DNA from: Marisa cornuarietis
Taxonomy: Eukaryota; Mollusca; Gastropoda; Architaenioglossa; Ampullariidae
Assembly: GCA_004794655.1 (NCBI GenBank)
Contig: SMMW01000013.1
Span: 3,472,697 to 3,536,696 of the forward strand
Direction: 5' to 3'
Length of the DNA: 64,000 nt
Shown: positions 9,626 to 20,036 of the stretch, piece after piece
Numbering within the stretch: the stretch's first letter is position 1
Layout of the letters: every line of letters starts with the position of its first letter
Position numbers and translations under genes: made by a program
The notes under the pieces: generated by a model
What the model saw: only the letters and a program-made list of their open reading frames with translations
The model's database searches: none
Told to the model about the DNA's origin: nothing

Positions 9626-10959
9626 CACGAGTGTAGTAATAGATACGCTTACACTGCTTACTCTTGCATTTCAAGGTTACAGCCAGTGGGCGAGTTGAGT
9701 CATTTGTTAACTTGTATTCAGGGACGCTCATGACATGAAGGGTATGACCTCTTTGTAGAGAGGTGGTTTTGTTTTTAATTGAGGCTTATATGTCGCGAAT
9801 GGGAGGGATTTATTCACTCAGATTATGAGAAATGGAGTATTGCGCTGAGCTCAATCCTGCGATTAAAAGAAGTGTACACTCTTGGTAGACTTTGCATACC
9901 TCAGTTTTTCATGAGAAAAAAGCAGCGAAGAAAACTAATTTCCTGTCGTTACTGTCAGGTTACCAGCAGGAAGCTACCTTCTTTCGCACGACCCCGGAGC
10001 TGACTGCATGACTCTGAAGGCATCCAGCGGAAGCAAGAGGTTTTTACAGTTTTGTTTGTTCGCGGCTAATAGGGGATGAATTTTTGGCTCGCTTAATTTT
10101 TATGCGAATAGTTTTTGTTTTGTTTTGAAGGAACATTTTCAGCTGTTGAGGAGTAGAAGCAGTGGTGCTTTGAATGATGTGCCGTGACGTCAGTAGAGAA
10201 ATAACTGTAATATTCAGTTTGATGTGCCGACCTAGGTGAGTGTGAATCGGACGTTTAGAGACCCTACTTCCTTTTTGATGGAGAAAAACGTGATTCCTGC
10301 AGTAGTTCTCACGAAAAATCTGCTACCTATACCTGAGGGCTAAAGAAAATAGCGATTTCCTATATTAATTGTAGGCGGAGGGGGGGAGAGAGCGAAGGCT
10401 GAACACAAATATTACAGACAGGCTCACCCGTAGCGCCATTTTCCACCCGGTAAGCGTCATTTATTTCTCTTTCATTTTGTCTTGGTCTCACAGGTCAGGA
10501 TACGATCTTCATTTTCACTACATGGGCTTCAGCATTGTTGACCAGAATGACCGGACTGTACCCTGGCTGCCTGTAGACCCTACCATCATCCTGCCACACC
10601 ACTGGCAAAAGGGTCTCATTCCTGCTACCTTTATGCCAACAGGTGAGACGCTAGCTTAGAAAGGTCGTGTGGCACGCGGATATTGAAAAGAGAAACAAGA
10701 GGCATTGAAAAAAAGAAACACTATTGAGTAGACGCCACTTCGTTTCCTTTATTTCTAAACGGTTCGAATTCCTAAGCAGGCCACTTCTATGATTCCTCCC
10801 CAGTTGTAATCTGTATCGGTTGCAATCAGTCTACGGTGAACTAATTCTTGCGTTTATGTGATGTCAGATTTTGATGGTGGTAGAAAGAAATTGCCGCAGA
10901 GACAATACAAGCAGAAACAGCGAATCCAGCACAAGAAGAAGAACAAGAAGAAAACATGA
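259..10959 (+). CDS. ICE2: ICE2 / NARG2 orthologue, Little Elongation Complex subunit 2 (14-exon gene)
   Basis: ICE2 is a subunit of the nuclear Little Elongation Complex (with ELL and ICE1), which supports RNA polymerase II transcription of snRNA genes. My exon model is 259-296, 640-1005, 1563-1710, 1847(or 1856)-1966, 2856-2993, 3224-3383, 4408-5373, 5990-6091, 7219-7349, 7711-7840, 8148-8232, 8858-8908, 10494-10642 and 10868-10959. All introns are GT-AG, all phases match, and the sum gives 891 residues plus stop (894 with the earlier exon-4 acceptor); the human protein is about 980. Recognisable blocks are NGKKVFFSEE near residue 20, AAAWEIPVVV near 310, DLETFG near 400, and the NARG2_C domain over about 680-861 with NPTEYL, LLVRSS, CPVYLI, VPWLPVDP and ILPHHW. 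The middle (about 380-650) is Ser/Asp/Glu-rich and looks disordered. The C-terminus ends in a Lys/Gln-rich basic tail, a likely nuclear localisation signal. Least certain are the exon 8/9 junction and the exact exon 4 and 10 acceptors. Confidence 0.93.
640..1005 (+). CDS. ICE2: ICE2 exon 2
   Basis: The acceptor is tttttttcttacag at 626-639 and the donor GTAGGT starts at 1006 (phase 2). The exon encodes the FFSEE motif, then KLFDDLGFAPAP and a Pro/Asn/Ser-rich linker ending in a basic GRSARKN..GKKS segment. The frame is open across the whole interval, and the first stop lies just past the donor. Confidence 0.85.
1563..1710 (+). CDS. ICE2: ICE2 exon 3
   Basis: The acceptor is attgcag ending at 1562 and the donor GTATCT starts at 1711. 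Phase 2 in gives Arg (AG+A), and the exon ends in phase 0. The product HIRYLNLFKKC followed by PPTQEELEELKEFE resembles the DYLQYLDMKKH..EEVTEFLKF helix of vertebrate ICE2. It is probably a short coiled coil. Confidence 0.87.
1847..1966 (+). CDS. ICE2: ICE2 exon 4 (two possible in-frame acceptors)
   Basis: The exon encodes VIVAKEQEQFQAYLHQMAQA and then SSSLYNFLLPHVEKYVS, and continues the helix of exon 3. Acceptors gtgtgcag (ending 1846) and tttgcag (ending 1855) are both in phase, so the product may or may not contain Ser-Leu-Gln. The donor GTGAGA starts at 1967. The (GT)n tract sits directly in the polypyrimidine position of the upstream intron. Confidence 0.8.
2856..2993 (+). CDS. ICE2: ICE2 exon 5
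   Basis: The exon is 138 bases (46 codons, phase 0 to 0), with acceptor ttttacag ending at 2855 and donor GTATTG at 2994. It encodes GQKSKIVLPELKSNPK and then IIPFEHDKIKARFPS, ending WHDSWDHQ. The corresponding vertebrate stretch is longer, so this part is condensed here. Confidence 0.85.
3224..3383 (+). CDS. ICE2: ICE2 exon 6
   Basis: The exon encodes TKDKNVESLLQKYP, SVLTRLLDNHPP and AAAWEIPVVV. This is the best conserved block of the N-terminal half; vertebrates have KDPNAEKLVSRYHPQ and KEQWEIPV. The acceptor is tttatgcag ending at 3223. The donor GTGTGT at 3384 leaves phase 1, completed as Gly by exon 7. Confidence 0.92.
3591..4333. mobile_element. Possible MITE-like element in ICE2 intron 6
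   Basis: The left edge (agccagacact, 3590-3600) and the reverse complement of the right edge (agccagagacactg, about 4314-4333) are similar and both continue into A/G-rich sequence containing aaggac. This looks like an imperfect terminal inverted repeat of about 28 bases around a 740-bp AT-rich core without coding capacity. I see no target-site duplication. Confidence 0.3.
4408..5373 (+). CDS. ICE2: ICE2 exon 7 (large exon, disordered central region)
   Basis: This is the largest exon, 966 bases. It begins GKVVLLDKPLNPK and KTLYLQKALRTFLCH, matching the VKVIYINSPLPQKK segment of vertebrate ICE2. It then runs through MEDLETFG (vertebrate ELETFG) into a long Ser/Asp/Gln-rich stretch with SDDLSSDDDML, an acidic patch typical of CK2 sites, and ends in a basic EKTEKLQKTPKSFERK segment. 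The acceptor gttttag ends at 4407; the donor at 5374 is GTAAAT, phase 1. Confidence 0.92.
5990..6091 (+). CDS. ICE2: ICE2 exon 8
   Basis: The exon encodes EPAQAMAAASSTLDSILQLQ and then REMLPQGEN, comparable to the DPVGEILKMQDELLKP segment of vertebrate ICE2. The acceptor ccgttacag ends at 5989 and the donor GTTAGT starts at 6092, phase 1. About 50 residues that follow in vertebrates are not found here, so a small exon in 6092-7218 could have been missed. Confidence 0.8.
6430..6488 (+). repeat. About 60-bp intronic repeat, copy 1 (ICE2 intron 8)
   Basis: The segment from cagcgtttt through tcctttctttttaggcagc to gggattacaaagt is repeated with few differences at 7491-7552 in the next intron. 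Both copies contain a strong acceptor-like tttctttttag followed by GCAGCT, then TTTTCTGGGATTACAAAG. Confidence 0.7.
6938..6959 (+). repeat. Poly(T) tract
   Basis: A run of about 21 T inside ICE2 intron 8. On the minus strand it would be a poly(A) tail, so it may mark an old retroposon inserted antisense, but no recognisable body adjoins it. Confidence 0.6.
7219..7349 (+). CDS. ICE2: ICE2 exon 9, start of NARG2_C domain (5' boundary uncertain)
   Basis: The exon encodes NPTEYLHPARPGESVSYN, MWDLAGVSLLVRSS and FLRNMRQQ. Vertebrate ICE2 has EYLAP followed by LLLLVRCS. The acceptor aaaacag ending at 7218 keeps the phase from exon 8. The stronger-looking acceptor tttatctag ending at 7186 would extend the frame as LKYFCFMAKT but breaks phase unless an unseen exon intervenes. 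The donor is GTAATA at 7350. Confidence 0.82.
7491..7552 (+). repeat. About 60-bp intronic repeat, copy 2 (ICE2 intron 9)
   Basis: This is the second copy of the 6430-6488 sequence, with about 90 percent identity by eye. After its acceptor-like tttag, the frame reads AALFSGITK and reaches a stop after FSHTLH with no good donor, so I treat it as intronic. Confidence 0.7.
7711..7840 (+). CDS. ICE2: ICE2 exon 10 (NARG2_C domain)
   Basis: The exon encodes QCPVYLIGKPERQVEHGLEQ, LTRNETVKSWL and LRPGSHLVR, matching the vertebrate FPVYVLPKVEYQ and GVEALTESEL segments. The acceptor region ctgcagcag is a NAGNAG site (cag 7708-7710 and 7711-7713), so the first Gln may be optional. The donor GTAAAG at 7841 leaves phase 1. 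Confidence 0.88.
8148..8232 (+). CDS. ICE2: ICE2 exon 11 (NARG2_C domain)
   Basis: The acceptor tttgtcctcag ends at 8147 and the donor GTGAGT starts at 8233. The product ARINMQNNQIVHLEEVPATQ followed by ILQPSLGF aligns with the TSKLFLLEEITSEEL segment of vertebrate ICE2. Phase is 1 in and 2 out. Confidence 0.87.
8858..8908 (+). CDS. ICE2: ICE2 exon 12 (51-nt small exon)
   Basis: A short exon behind a strong acceptor (tcttcttttcccag, ending 8857) with a GTAGGT donor at 8909. It encodes AQAAFALLRTIFAELR, a helix corresponding to ISNLFNILQHILKKLS of vertebrate ICE2. Phase 2 in and 2 out fits both neighbours. Confidence 0.85.
9589..9624 (+). repeat. (CA)n microsatellite in ICE2 intron 12
   Basis: About 18 uninterrupted CA units within the longest ICE2 intron (8909-10493). 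The rest of that intron shows nothing recognisable. Confidence 0.95.
10494..10642 (+). CDS. ICE2: ICE2 exon 13 (conserved C-terminal NARG2 motif)
   Basis: The exon encodes SGYDLHFHYMGFSIVDQND, RTVPWLPVDPTIILPHHW and KGLIPATFMPTG. The VPW-PVDP-ILP-H and IP-TF-P pattern is the clearest family signature (vertebrate VPWVPLDPSLLLPYH, IPCTFPPK). The acceptor tggtctcacag ends at 10493; the donor GTGAGA at 10643 leaves phase 1. Confidence 0.94.
10868..10959 (+). CDS. ICE2: ICE2 exon 14 (basic C-terminal tail, stop)
   Basis: The acceptor tgatgtcag ends at 10867. The tail reads DFDGGRKKLPQRQYKQKQ followed by a Lys-rich run and TGA at 10957-10959. It is strongly basic and could act as a nuclear localisation signal; vertebrate ICE2 also ends in basic residues. 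Confidence 0.88.
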
Positions 10960-11114
10960 AGTGTTATTAGATTTCCATCATTAAAGCTGAAACCATCTGT
11001 TAAGTGAGATCCGTCATGCAAACAATTTTGAACCGTTGATTTCCTGTACTTTTTTTCTCGGCTTTGGGTTGTCTGGCATAAGTGTACAGAAAAGATTTTT
11101 GTAAAGGTAAACAC

Positions 11115-11120
11115 AATAAA
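11115..11120 (+). terminator. ICE2 polyadenylation signal AATAAA
   Basis: A canonical AATAAA lies about 155 bases after the ICE2 stop codon, and 10960-11114 would be the 3' UTR. Cleavage is expected about 10-30 bases downstream, near the T/G-rich run after 11130. Confidence 0.75.
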
Positions 11121-13214
11121 TAGCTTGAAGATAGTTTGGTCTTCGTTTTCCTCAAGATCTTATTAATCAGATTAAATGTATGTTTAGAATATTTTCACTG
11201 ACTGCACGAAGATTCGCTTTGACTGAATGACTGCTCTGAATGTACAGAGCCTTGCTTTCACTGATGTTTCACGCCCTGGGTCTAGACAGGTATGCATTTT
11301 TTTAACGCAGCTTTTATTTGTGAAAGTGCAGGGCATACTGTTTTTAGCATCTCTAGTCGCTTTCAAATGGCAAAATGTAGTAGCAAACTTTGAACTAATC
11401 TACACAAACCCATGAGGTGAACATACCGTGTAATTTGTGTTCCTCTGAGACCGTGTAAACACCACTGACTCAGCATCGTCTATAAAGTCTATAAAGCCTC
11501 GCTCACTACAATCATGCCTTGATGCAGTGAGCACTGTTCACTCGCAGGAAAAGTAAAAGTTCGAGGTCTAGTAAATGGACGCAAACGACACAGCGTGATG
11601 TATGCGCCACATCAAAGTAAGAAGCATAGAAAATAACGCATTTAGTTCTTAAAGGTTCAGTTAGGTTAAATTATTTAAATTCATTTGCTTGCACCGAAAG
11701 CAGGGATACAGGCATGCGCACACGCTTCCATATGACGCGAACATCTTCTGCAAAGGCCCTTCTTAACTGGGCAAATGTTCAACGCTTGGCCAAGTTTGGC
11801 AAACGAATGTTTAACGTAACCGTTACATAAAAACTCTACCAAACGTGGCCACATGCTCGTCCCTATTTGTCCTATTTATGACCATCACTGTTTTGCAGGT
11901 TTTTTCATAGTGGTCATACACAGTCTGCCAAAGATAGTCGTCGCTTAATGTCCTGTACCCAGCTTTCACGCACCCGTTCGTTCATGCTTCTCCCTGTTCA
12001 TGACATCAGCACCCTCGCGGAAATCGAAGAGTAATAAAGAAATGGTGCAAGTTTGCGGAGATAGGGATGATGGCCAATTTGAAGACGAAGATGAGCGAGA
12101 ATAGCCCAGACCCGGGCAGTTTGCTTGGAATAAAGCCCGGCAAAGCTCATTAGACAGCACAAGGCCGGCACCGGGAGAGGGTAGAGGAACGTCTTTGCGC
12201 CACCCGTACAAAAGCTGATGGGTTGATTTTCCTCCCGCAGAGTGACTCTTCACTCGAGTGGCCGGCGACCGATAGAAGCTGTAAATGTTGGCCAGCAGAG
12301 GAAGTATGGGCGTGGGGGTATGGGGGTCGGTTGTGTGATGACTTGTAGACTTGATGGCATGATCACTGTCTAGTCGTCTACAGTCACATTGCCAGACTGT
12401 TCAACAACGCAAGCTCCTGATAAGTGTGGTAAATCTTCTGATCATTATGACACATCTTATTTTGCTATTCACAAGTCATAATAAACATTGCACAGATTTT
12501 TTTTTTTTTGGTGAGGGGTGGGGTGAGAGGATAAAATTTAATAAATGTTGTGGGCAAGACCCTATGGCAACTTGCCATGCTTGGGCCAATGTGCAAATCA
12601 TCGCGGATTCTTCTTGTACCCAAAACCTTTACGCAAAAATACACACACACACACACACACACAATATCGAATATCTTGAAAGAAATGTACAAGAACTTTT
12701 TTCTGTCGGTTGATGTCGGCACTCCAACTTTGTATTAGCCGTTGATGTTGCACATTGTGGTCACTTGTACAATTTGGTCTCCGTGCCTTCCGGCAGAGGC
12801 TGCGGAGAAGGATTCTTGAATTGTTAGTCCAGGAAACGAGGGCACGGGCTCGGTGAAGATATTACAGACAATTTCTCATCATCTCGCCTTGTTACGGCGC
12901 CAAATTGACTGCTTCATTTCTTGGTGTCGCCGAACAACCCGCCTAGGACAAGAGCGGGCTGGGCCAAAACCAGTCCTGGTGCGACAGAAACCAGCGCTGA
13001 TCGAGGACATGAATATAAGGGCGACGGAAAATAATGGTGGCGTTTCTATGAGACAGCACACCCGAGGAGAAGACTGTGTATTTTTAGAAAAAGCAGCATA
13101 TTTTTATTTCTATCTAAAGACATGATGGATGCGAACCAAAAGATTGATTTTCTCCCCCCCCCTCTCTCTCTCTCTCTCCACCACCACCATCCCGTCTCTT
13201 TTCTCCTCAATCTG

Positions 13215-13510
13215 ACTGCTGTGTCCGCCAACTGTAGTGCCACTTGACTGCATGTCAGTCGAATTAAATCTCCGATAACGGGTGCCAGCCGACTATAGTG
13301 ACATTTGATTTGGGTGACAGTCATCTGTAGTATCAGGTAACTTGCGTGTCTCTCAAAAAGTGTCATCTGACTGGTGTGTCGCAAGCTGACGTGTCCGTTG
13401 ACTTCATCGGCAGACGTGTCTGTTAACTTGCACGTCAGCTGGCTAGACACATTTGACATGTGTCAACCAACAATAATGTCAGTTTACGTGTGTCAGCCGC
13501 GAACAGTGCC
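13215..13510. repeat. Degenerate tandem repeat (GTGTC...ACTTG...GTCAG units)
   Basis: Related fragments such as gtgtccgccaactg, gtgccagccgactatag, cgtgtccgttgactt and cgtgtctgttaacttg recur every 25-45 bases. This looks like an old minisatellite that has drifted. No coding frame survives. Confidence 0.5.
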
Positions 13511-13674
13511 AGACGATGCGCCTCATTAACAAGCATTTATCTGATGTACTGTTGGCCTTAATTACAATACTTTGACCGCCTTGTGTAAATATTGACGCTA
13601 GTGTGTCGTGGCTCGGGTTTGTTCACGCACATTTTAGGAAAGAGTGTGCTGGACTTAAAAAAAAAAAAAAAACC

Positions 13675-13734
13675 CAGTAAAACCTTGCATTCTGACAGAC
13701 CTTTCAGTAAAACCTTGCATTCTGACAGACCTTT
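13675..13734 (+). repeat. 30-bp tandem duplication
   Basis: The unit cagtaaaaccttgcattctg plus acagaccttt occurs twice in direct succession with no mismatch that I can see. Confidence 0.85.
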
Positions 13735-14434
13735 AACAACGGTCGGATTCTTCAAAGAGTGAAATCGGACCGGATGCATCATTGGACTCCAAGCCCGGGC
13801 CCCTACCAACGTTCTTCGCATTCCGCGATCCTCACCCAGGGCTGTAAATAAAACGATCGCTGCATGTTAATTAGCCAGCATTCTGACATCGACTGCTAAT
13901 GAACGCGCAGAATAATGCGCGAGACAACATTGCTTTGGCGCGCGCATGTGCAGGATCAGGGGTCAGGTCACGGTTCGTCTGCACAGGTTGCCCCGAGAAC
14001 GCCGAGGGCAGTCGCGTGCTGTTTGTGTCCTGGTTACCTGGGATCGCCTCCATTGCGTTAAATAATAATATTATAATAATAAAAAAAAAACCGATCGGAG
14101 ACTTCGACCAAAACAAAAGCAAGAGATGAGTCACAGGGTGGAAGGAGGGAAGATAAAGAGTGGAGAGGGAGGAGGACGATGGGATCCAACGAAGACGTCA
14201 TGCGAATTTTTTTAAATGCTGCAGTTAATAAAAAGACAAAGAAACACAATCAAGCTCTGTAAGAAAATACACTCAAGACTAGGATGAAATACCAAAAAGT
14301 GCTGCAGAGAATCTGAGGAGGTTTTTTTTTGCTTTTTTTTCAATTCTTGCCATGATGTGTTAGCTAATTTCTTTTTCTCTTTCCCTCCATTTCTGTTTTT
14401 CATTCTTTTATCTTTTCTCTCACTGCTTTTTCTT

Positions 14435-14468
<34 letters not shown>

Positions 14469-16952
14469 GCAGTGTAAACACGACGCCCTCACACACAGAC
14501 TTGTACACGCCTTCCATACACACACAGACACACAACACAAACACTCATGATGGTCTTGCACACGCACACTCCTCCACACACGTAAACGTACTCACGCACC
14601 CACATGCACGCATTAAAGCATCCACGCTCGCATTATTTTAATTTTTAAAGAGATGTCAGCAAGAAGTCTTGACGAGAAGGAGGCCATTTTGTTTCTCTGG
14701 CGTTTCCCAGACTAGGTGTCGTTGTGGGAGACAGCGGTGGATGGGCAGGTCAATACCGTACGTCTTGATCAGAGCATCCCGAGACAGTTCACCCGATGAG
14801 CAAGGCTCTAGTAATCCGTCTCACGACATTGACCATTGGCCTGAAAATACAACAGGCCACACCATTAGTTACCCATAATCCTGCGTGCCTACACTTGCCC
14901 CTCGCCATCTGTACTTACCCTTTCCACTTCAGCGTCTGTACTTACACTTACTTTTGGTGTGTACCACACTCTGCCTCTTGTAACAACGTTACTCCCACCT
15001 CTTTACCAACTCTTTTCTCTCTGCTTTGGTGCCAGCGCTTTCTTTTCCATCTTTCTGCCAACACTTTCTTCTCTGCCTCCGTTACCAGCTTTGCCTCCTG
15101 CCTGAGATGAACTCAGGGTAGGTGACGGAATCAGACTGTTGTAGATTGTCTGCAGTAGGTGACGCCCTCGGTCTCTATTTTCTCTACCCACATTTCCTCT
15201 CTGTTACTGTACCCGTTCTTGTTCCACTTCTAGTTCTTGAACCCACTCTGGCCCCCTTGTCTTTCTTCATGTCTCTCAATGTGATTGCACTGGTCTGTAT
15301 ATATGTTAAAAAACTCTGTGTATTTGATTCGGTGCGGAGAGCTTCCTCGGGTCATATTAAAATGACAAATGTCATTTGCAATAAGAGAACAAAAAGATGC
15401 AAGGAATTTCGAGGTGAATGAATGTTAGCTTGTGCACAGTCCCTGTTATTAAGACAAGTTGACCTTTTTCCAAATATTTCTTTTACCCAAGCTTTTTCTT
15501 CTATTGGTTGAGTCTTTTTTTTATCTACTCCCTCCGTCTTGTCTCTTTCTATTTCTCTTTTTACATGTATCCATCGTAACTAGCGAATTTTCTTCGTATC
15601 ACTTAGTTGTTCAAGTATAAAGAAATAATAATTTGTGTATACATAGCTTCTGTATCAGCAGTTTATTATATTCTTGCAATAGATACGCTGTACATTCAGC
15701 ACCCAGACCGTATGTACTCTTCCTTTTTACAGTCTTCTCTAAGACCGACGAAGTCAATTTTAATTTGAACATCTCTGCATCCAAGCGACCGTTCCTGCTT
15801 CTCTCTCGGCTCGGGACAGCTTGAGACAGCAGACATCTCCATCTCCAATTCACTTTCTCGTCTGAAGTTACCAGGAATATCCGAGTTTTCTGCAATGAGC
15901 GCAGAATAGTTAGGTTTCCTCAGCGCCAAACGAAGTTTCATTCGATTCTTCGCTGGCTGCTCGGATCGCGAGTGTGTCGTATGAGAAAAGGAAGATAGGG
16001 TCGCCGATGACTGAGTGGCGGAAAGCATTTTTGTTTTATCATCTTGACGAATGAGGATCTGACCCTCTCCACCTCCACCCCTGTGTATTTTCTGCTGGCG
16101 GTTCAGGCGCTCGCGCCGTGTTGTGGTCCCGGTCTGAACGTGGTTCAGAGGGACCAGCGATCATCGTCCTTACCAGGTTCTTTCCTAACTAGGAAAAACC
16201 CCGCTATGAACCTATGTCGATCTAAAGTAGCATAAATATATTACATCCCTGTAAATGAATGCATAGATAATAATACAAGAAAAATTATAAGTAAAATACT
16301 TTAGCCAAGCCCCGAGCGAGCATTGAAAGTTTCGTGCTAGCGTCTAAGGAGGACAAACGACATTGAGTCTTTTCGCTACCATTTTCTTTTTTTACTAAAG
16401 GCACGAGCATAAACATACCACAGCATCTAGTTCCGTGAGTAAGGCAAGACGAAAGGCTCATCCAAAGTTGTCTGCCGTATCATTACAACTTTCTTTGAGG
16501 CGTCAGCTAAATGTTCGGGTGAAGTAACAAACAGATCGTGTGTCACCTATCCCCCCCCCTCAAACAGTTCTTGACTGATCGGCTTTAAAGTATAAAACGA
16601 ACATTTGACTCCCTGAACCAGAACTGAAAGGTTGACTCACAGAGCTCGGGAGGAAATCAGGTCACATGACAGCCCACGTGGCATTTCCAGTGGGGGGGGG
16701 GTCATATATGTTCCTAAGAACTATAGGTTTGTGAAGCAAATCGTACAGACGCTTCCAGAAGACGAATCGGAGCGAGAGGGGGGAGGGGGTTGGTACAGTG
16801 CGCGGTAACATGGTGCTTCCTATCTGTATATATGCCACAGTGCACCTGGGATCTCCAAGTTTTTCTCCATAGTAACCTTTGCAAGGTTGGCGACGAAAGA
16901 ACCAGGGGCTAGTTGCACATAGCATGTTTCTAAACCTTAAAAACTGAAACTG

Positions 16953-16963
16953 ATGTCACGTGA
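16953..16963. promoter_or_regulatory. Palindromic GTCACGTGAC E-box
   Basis: A perfect ten-base palindrome, the consensus for MITF/TFE and USF-type bHLH-ZIP factors (the CLEAR box). With no adjacent gene its function is unknown, and it may be chance. Confidence 0.25.
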
Positions 16964-18600
16964 CACACCAATTCTCAAGTGTACAAGAATCAAATCCTTT
17001 CGTTTATGAGCAGTTTCAAATGAAGAAAAAAAAAAGAGAAAAAGTTATAAATATAGTATTTAGTACATAGGAGTTACATTTCTTTTGTCGACAAGTGCTT
17101 GTGGGTGACATTTAAAGCTTTGTACTTCTTAACGTCCCTCACTTTGAAATGTGACCCGTCGGTGAGAAAAGAAAACGCGGGTATTCAAGCTCAGAAACCA
17201 TGTGAGCAGGCAACCTTTCTTGTCTGTTAACCTTTGAAGCTGGCGATACTTTCAGATCAATGCAATTTCACTGTCAATTTTTCGGGGCCCGTTCGCTGCT
17301 TTTCGATCGCGAAGGAGAGTGTGAGCGGGGTGTGTGTGGGGGTGGGAGGGGGGTTTAAATATTTGCTCACCTTGTCCTTTCGTTAAACATTTTTTTCCTT
17401 TTTTTTTTTTTTTTTTTTGTCAAGCCTCCTCCCTCACATGAACTCTTAAATGGCAGGAACTGCATCCCGCCGTGTTTTTATCATGACACTACAGACGATG
17501 TTTTCCTCAACTTTAACGGTTTTGTCCCAGTGGAATAAATTACCGCGTTGTCTTTCTTGTTTCAGCGAGCGTTTGGTTTTCTTTTGTTTTGGGGCCTCCG
17601 TGAACCTGACACTGATCTGTATCGATCCGTATTGATCAGTGTTTCGGCAAGAGTCACCTTTTCATCGCCGCTGAACCGTTATTTCCAACGCCTTGCTCCA
17701 CCTTCTTGCTTTAATGTCCGTCACGGGCACAGGTCTAACGTGGGGTTATGCATGTAGCAGTGCTTCATTGTGTTTTATTGGTCGTGCAGCAGAACCTCCC
17801 CACTGCAGTACCAGTGAATACCGCTGCTTGACAGAGTCATCATAATCGGCATCATCATTTATACAATTTTCTGATACACTGCGGAAATTCTTTTTTAAAA
17901 GAGTAGCTCTGCTTCCATCTTTTGACAAGGAACAAATATAATTATTTAAGCAGCATTTTTTTTTTGGGGGGGGCACTACTATTGCTTCCTTAATATTTGA
18001 AGATAGTCGCATCTTTTTTTCGGCTGGCGATGCAACACAGCATGGCCAATGCATCATGGCCATTTTTGGCCCACATCTAATCAAGAGGCCTCCTCCCCTC
18101 ACCGTGTGTCACGACGGACTAAGCAATAAAAACGTTTAGGTAAATTGGATCATTTGCAATAGAAGAACATCAATGCCTGATACGCCACGGCCGCGACGCC
18201 TGGATAACAACCACAAGTGCCTTCCGTGCCCGCCATGTAAGAGCCCCTAAGATGTTTTTCACTCTCAGCAGGGAGCCCCATTAATTTGGAAAGTTTCGCT
18301 CAGTCCCACAGGACTAATTACAATAAGCGAGGATGTCCTTTAGAAACCGTAAAAAACCTGAACAGTCATTACGCGCAAGACGGCGAGTATCGCAGAAGAA
18401 AGCCAGGCCAGCAGCAGCCATCTTGGAGAGAGTTGTTGTGTTCCCACGATGGTACTAGACGACACGACAGGAGCCAGCGGCGGCGACGTTTTGCTGTGCG
18501 AGGATGAAAAGCATTGCATGGAGCTCCTTTGTCGCCGTGACGATAGGAGACTGATGGCATAACTGCCACAAAAGAGCGATGCATACATACATCTTTACTT

Positions 18601-18830
18601 GCATGCGTTTGTATATGTGTATACGTGTGTATGCTTGCGTGTGGGAGTATGCAATGCGTGAGTGTGTGTGTGTGCGCGCATGATTGCCTGTGTGTGCGTG
18701 GGTGTGTGCGTAATTTGCGTGTTTGTTTGCGAGTGTGCGAGGATGCGTGAGTGGAGTGTCACTGTGTGAATGTGTATGACTGTGTGTGTGCGTGTGTGTG
18801 TGTGTGTGCGTGTTTGCGCGCATCGTTGCT
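18601..18830 (+). repeat. GT-rich imperfect microsatellite block
   Basis: A 230-bp stretch of TGTG/TGCG/TGTA permutations on the + strand. It is an eroded (GT)n array, and its minus strand gives a spurious Thr/His-rich frame. Confidence 0.8.
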
Positions 18831-20036
18831 TAAAAACAGGATATTTAAGAAAACTATGGGTAGCATATGCTCGTGAAATCTTTCCAAACTAAATTTCACA
18901 AAAATGTGCTTTAATGGGATGCTTTTCTGACAGCTGCACTGATCCAAAAACCTTCCCACAATTCCTGGTGCGTTGAGCTGGCGATACTGAGTTTATTCAC
19001 GTCCGACAAAAACAATTATTTCTCTCGCTTTTCTGAAGTGGTCTTGCAAAAACTTTCTCTCTTGATGAAGGTGCTGTTAAACAGCATGAGGATGTTTTTA
19101 TTTCTCGCGAAACGACATCTTCTGCTGCAGAATGGCAAGTAGTTAAAAAGAAGTGATGATGATTGAGGAAGATGCTGAGCAAAACGAAAGAAGATAAAGA
19201 TGATGACAACAAAGGTCAAGGTGGCGAGAAGAAGAACGAGGATGAGGCTGTCGTCGTGGATGACCATAGTCACGAGTTCTTTTCAACGATGAGAAATCTC
19301 TCTGAAATATGATGCGTTTTTTTTTTTTTTTGGTTGGTGGGTGGGTGGGTGTGCACCGGCGGAGAGAACTTTTATCCGCCGGTACTATTAAAACTTTTTT
19401 TCCAGGTAAGGAGAACTAGACGGATGGGACAGAGCGTTTTGAGAAACTAAGTTCTTTCACTCCTTTCAACCAACGATGCACATTAACTTACCCATGAGCA
19501 GCATATTTATTGATCAGCACATCTATAAGCCTAATTTAAAAATTATATGGGCTTTTAATATATAGCAAATTTAAAACAACGATGGTTAAATCTGTGCTTT
19601 GCAAAACAGATTTTATGCACTTAAATTATGTGCAGACAAGTTCTTTTTAATGCTAAGAAAATGTTGTTTCCCTATTTCTAAAATTTAAAGGGAAAACATC
19701 ATTCTACACATTTCTCCGTGTATACAACAATTCTTTCTTATAACAAAGCAATATTAATTGTGTGACAGCTTAGATGTTTATTAATGTACACCTTACAAAA
19801 ATGTTAATCTTCACACTTAAAAGGTTTCCCTTGCCAGCTGTTAGTTCAGAATCAATGCCTGACGTTGCCAGGCGCATCTTTTTTCCAAGTGGCAAAGAAA
19901 TTCAAGCTGTGCTGTTGAGTTTGCTGTCAGCACGAAGTTTTCTTTTCATATCGCTTACAACATAACCACAATTTTTGCCTTCCGATAGTTTTTTTTTTTT
20001 TTTTTTTGACATTTACTATCTGAAAAGGAGATAATA

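Larger units (their letters stand above)
11141..20000. other. Intergenic or intronic DNA without recognisable genes
   Basis: No frame here looks like a protein family I know, and stops are frequent in all six frames. Contents are a (CA)n tract at 12641-12663, a pyrimidine run at 13141-13178, a degenerate GTGTC/GTCA-type repeat at 13215-13510 and an exact 30-bp tandem duplication at 13675-13734. Also present are (CT)n(CA)n at 14434-14470, poly(T) near 17400, a GT-rich block at 18601-18830 and poly(T) near 19320. Everything else is unassigned. Confidence 0.6.
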
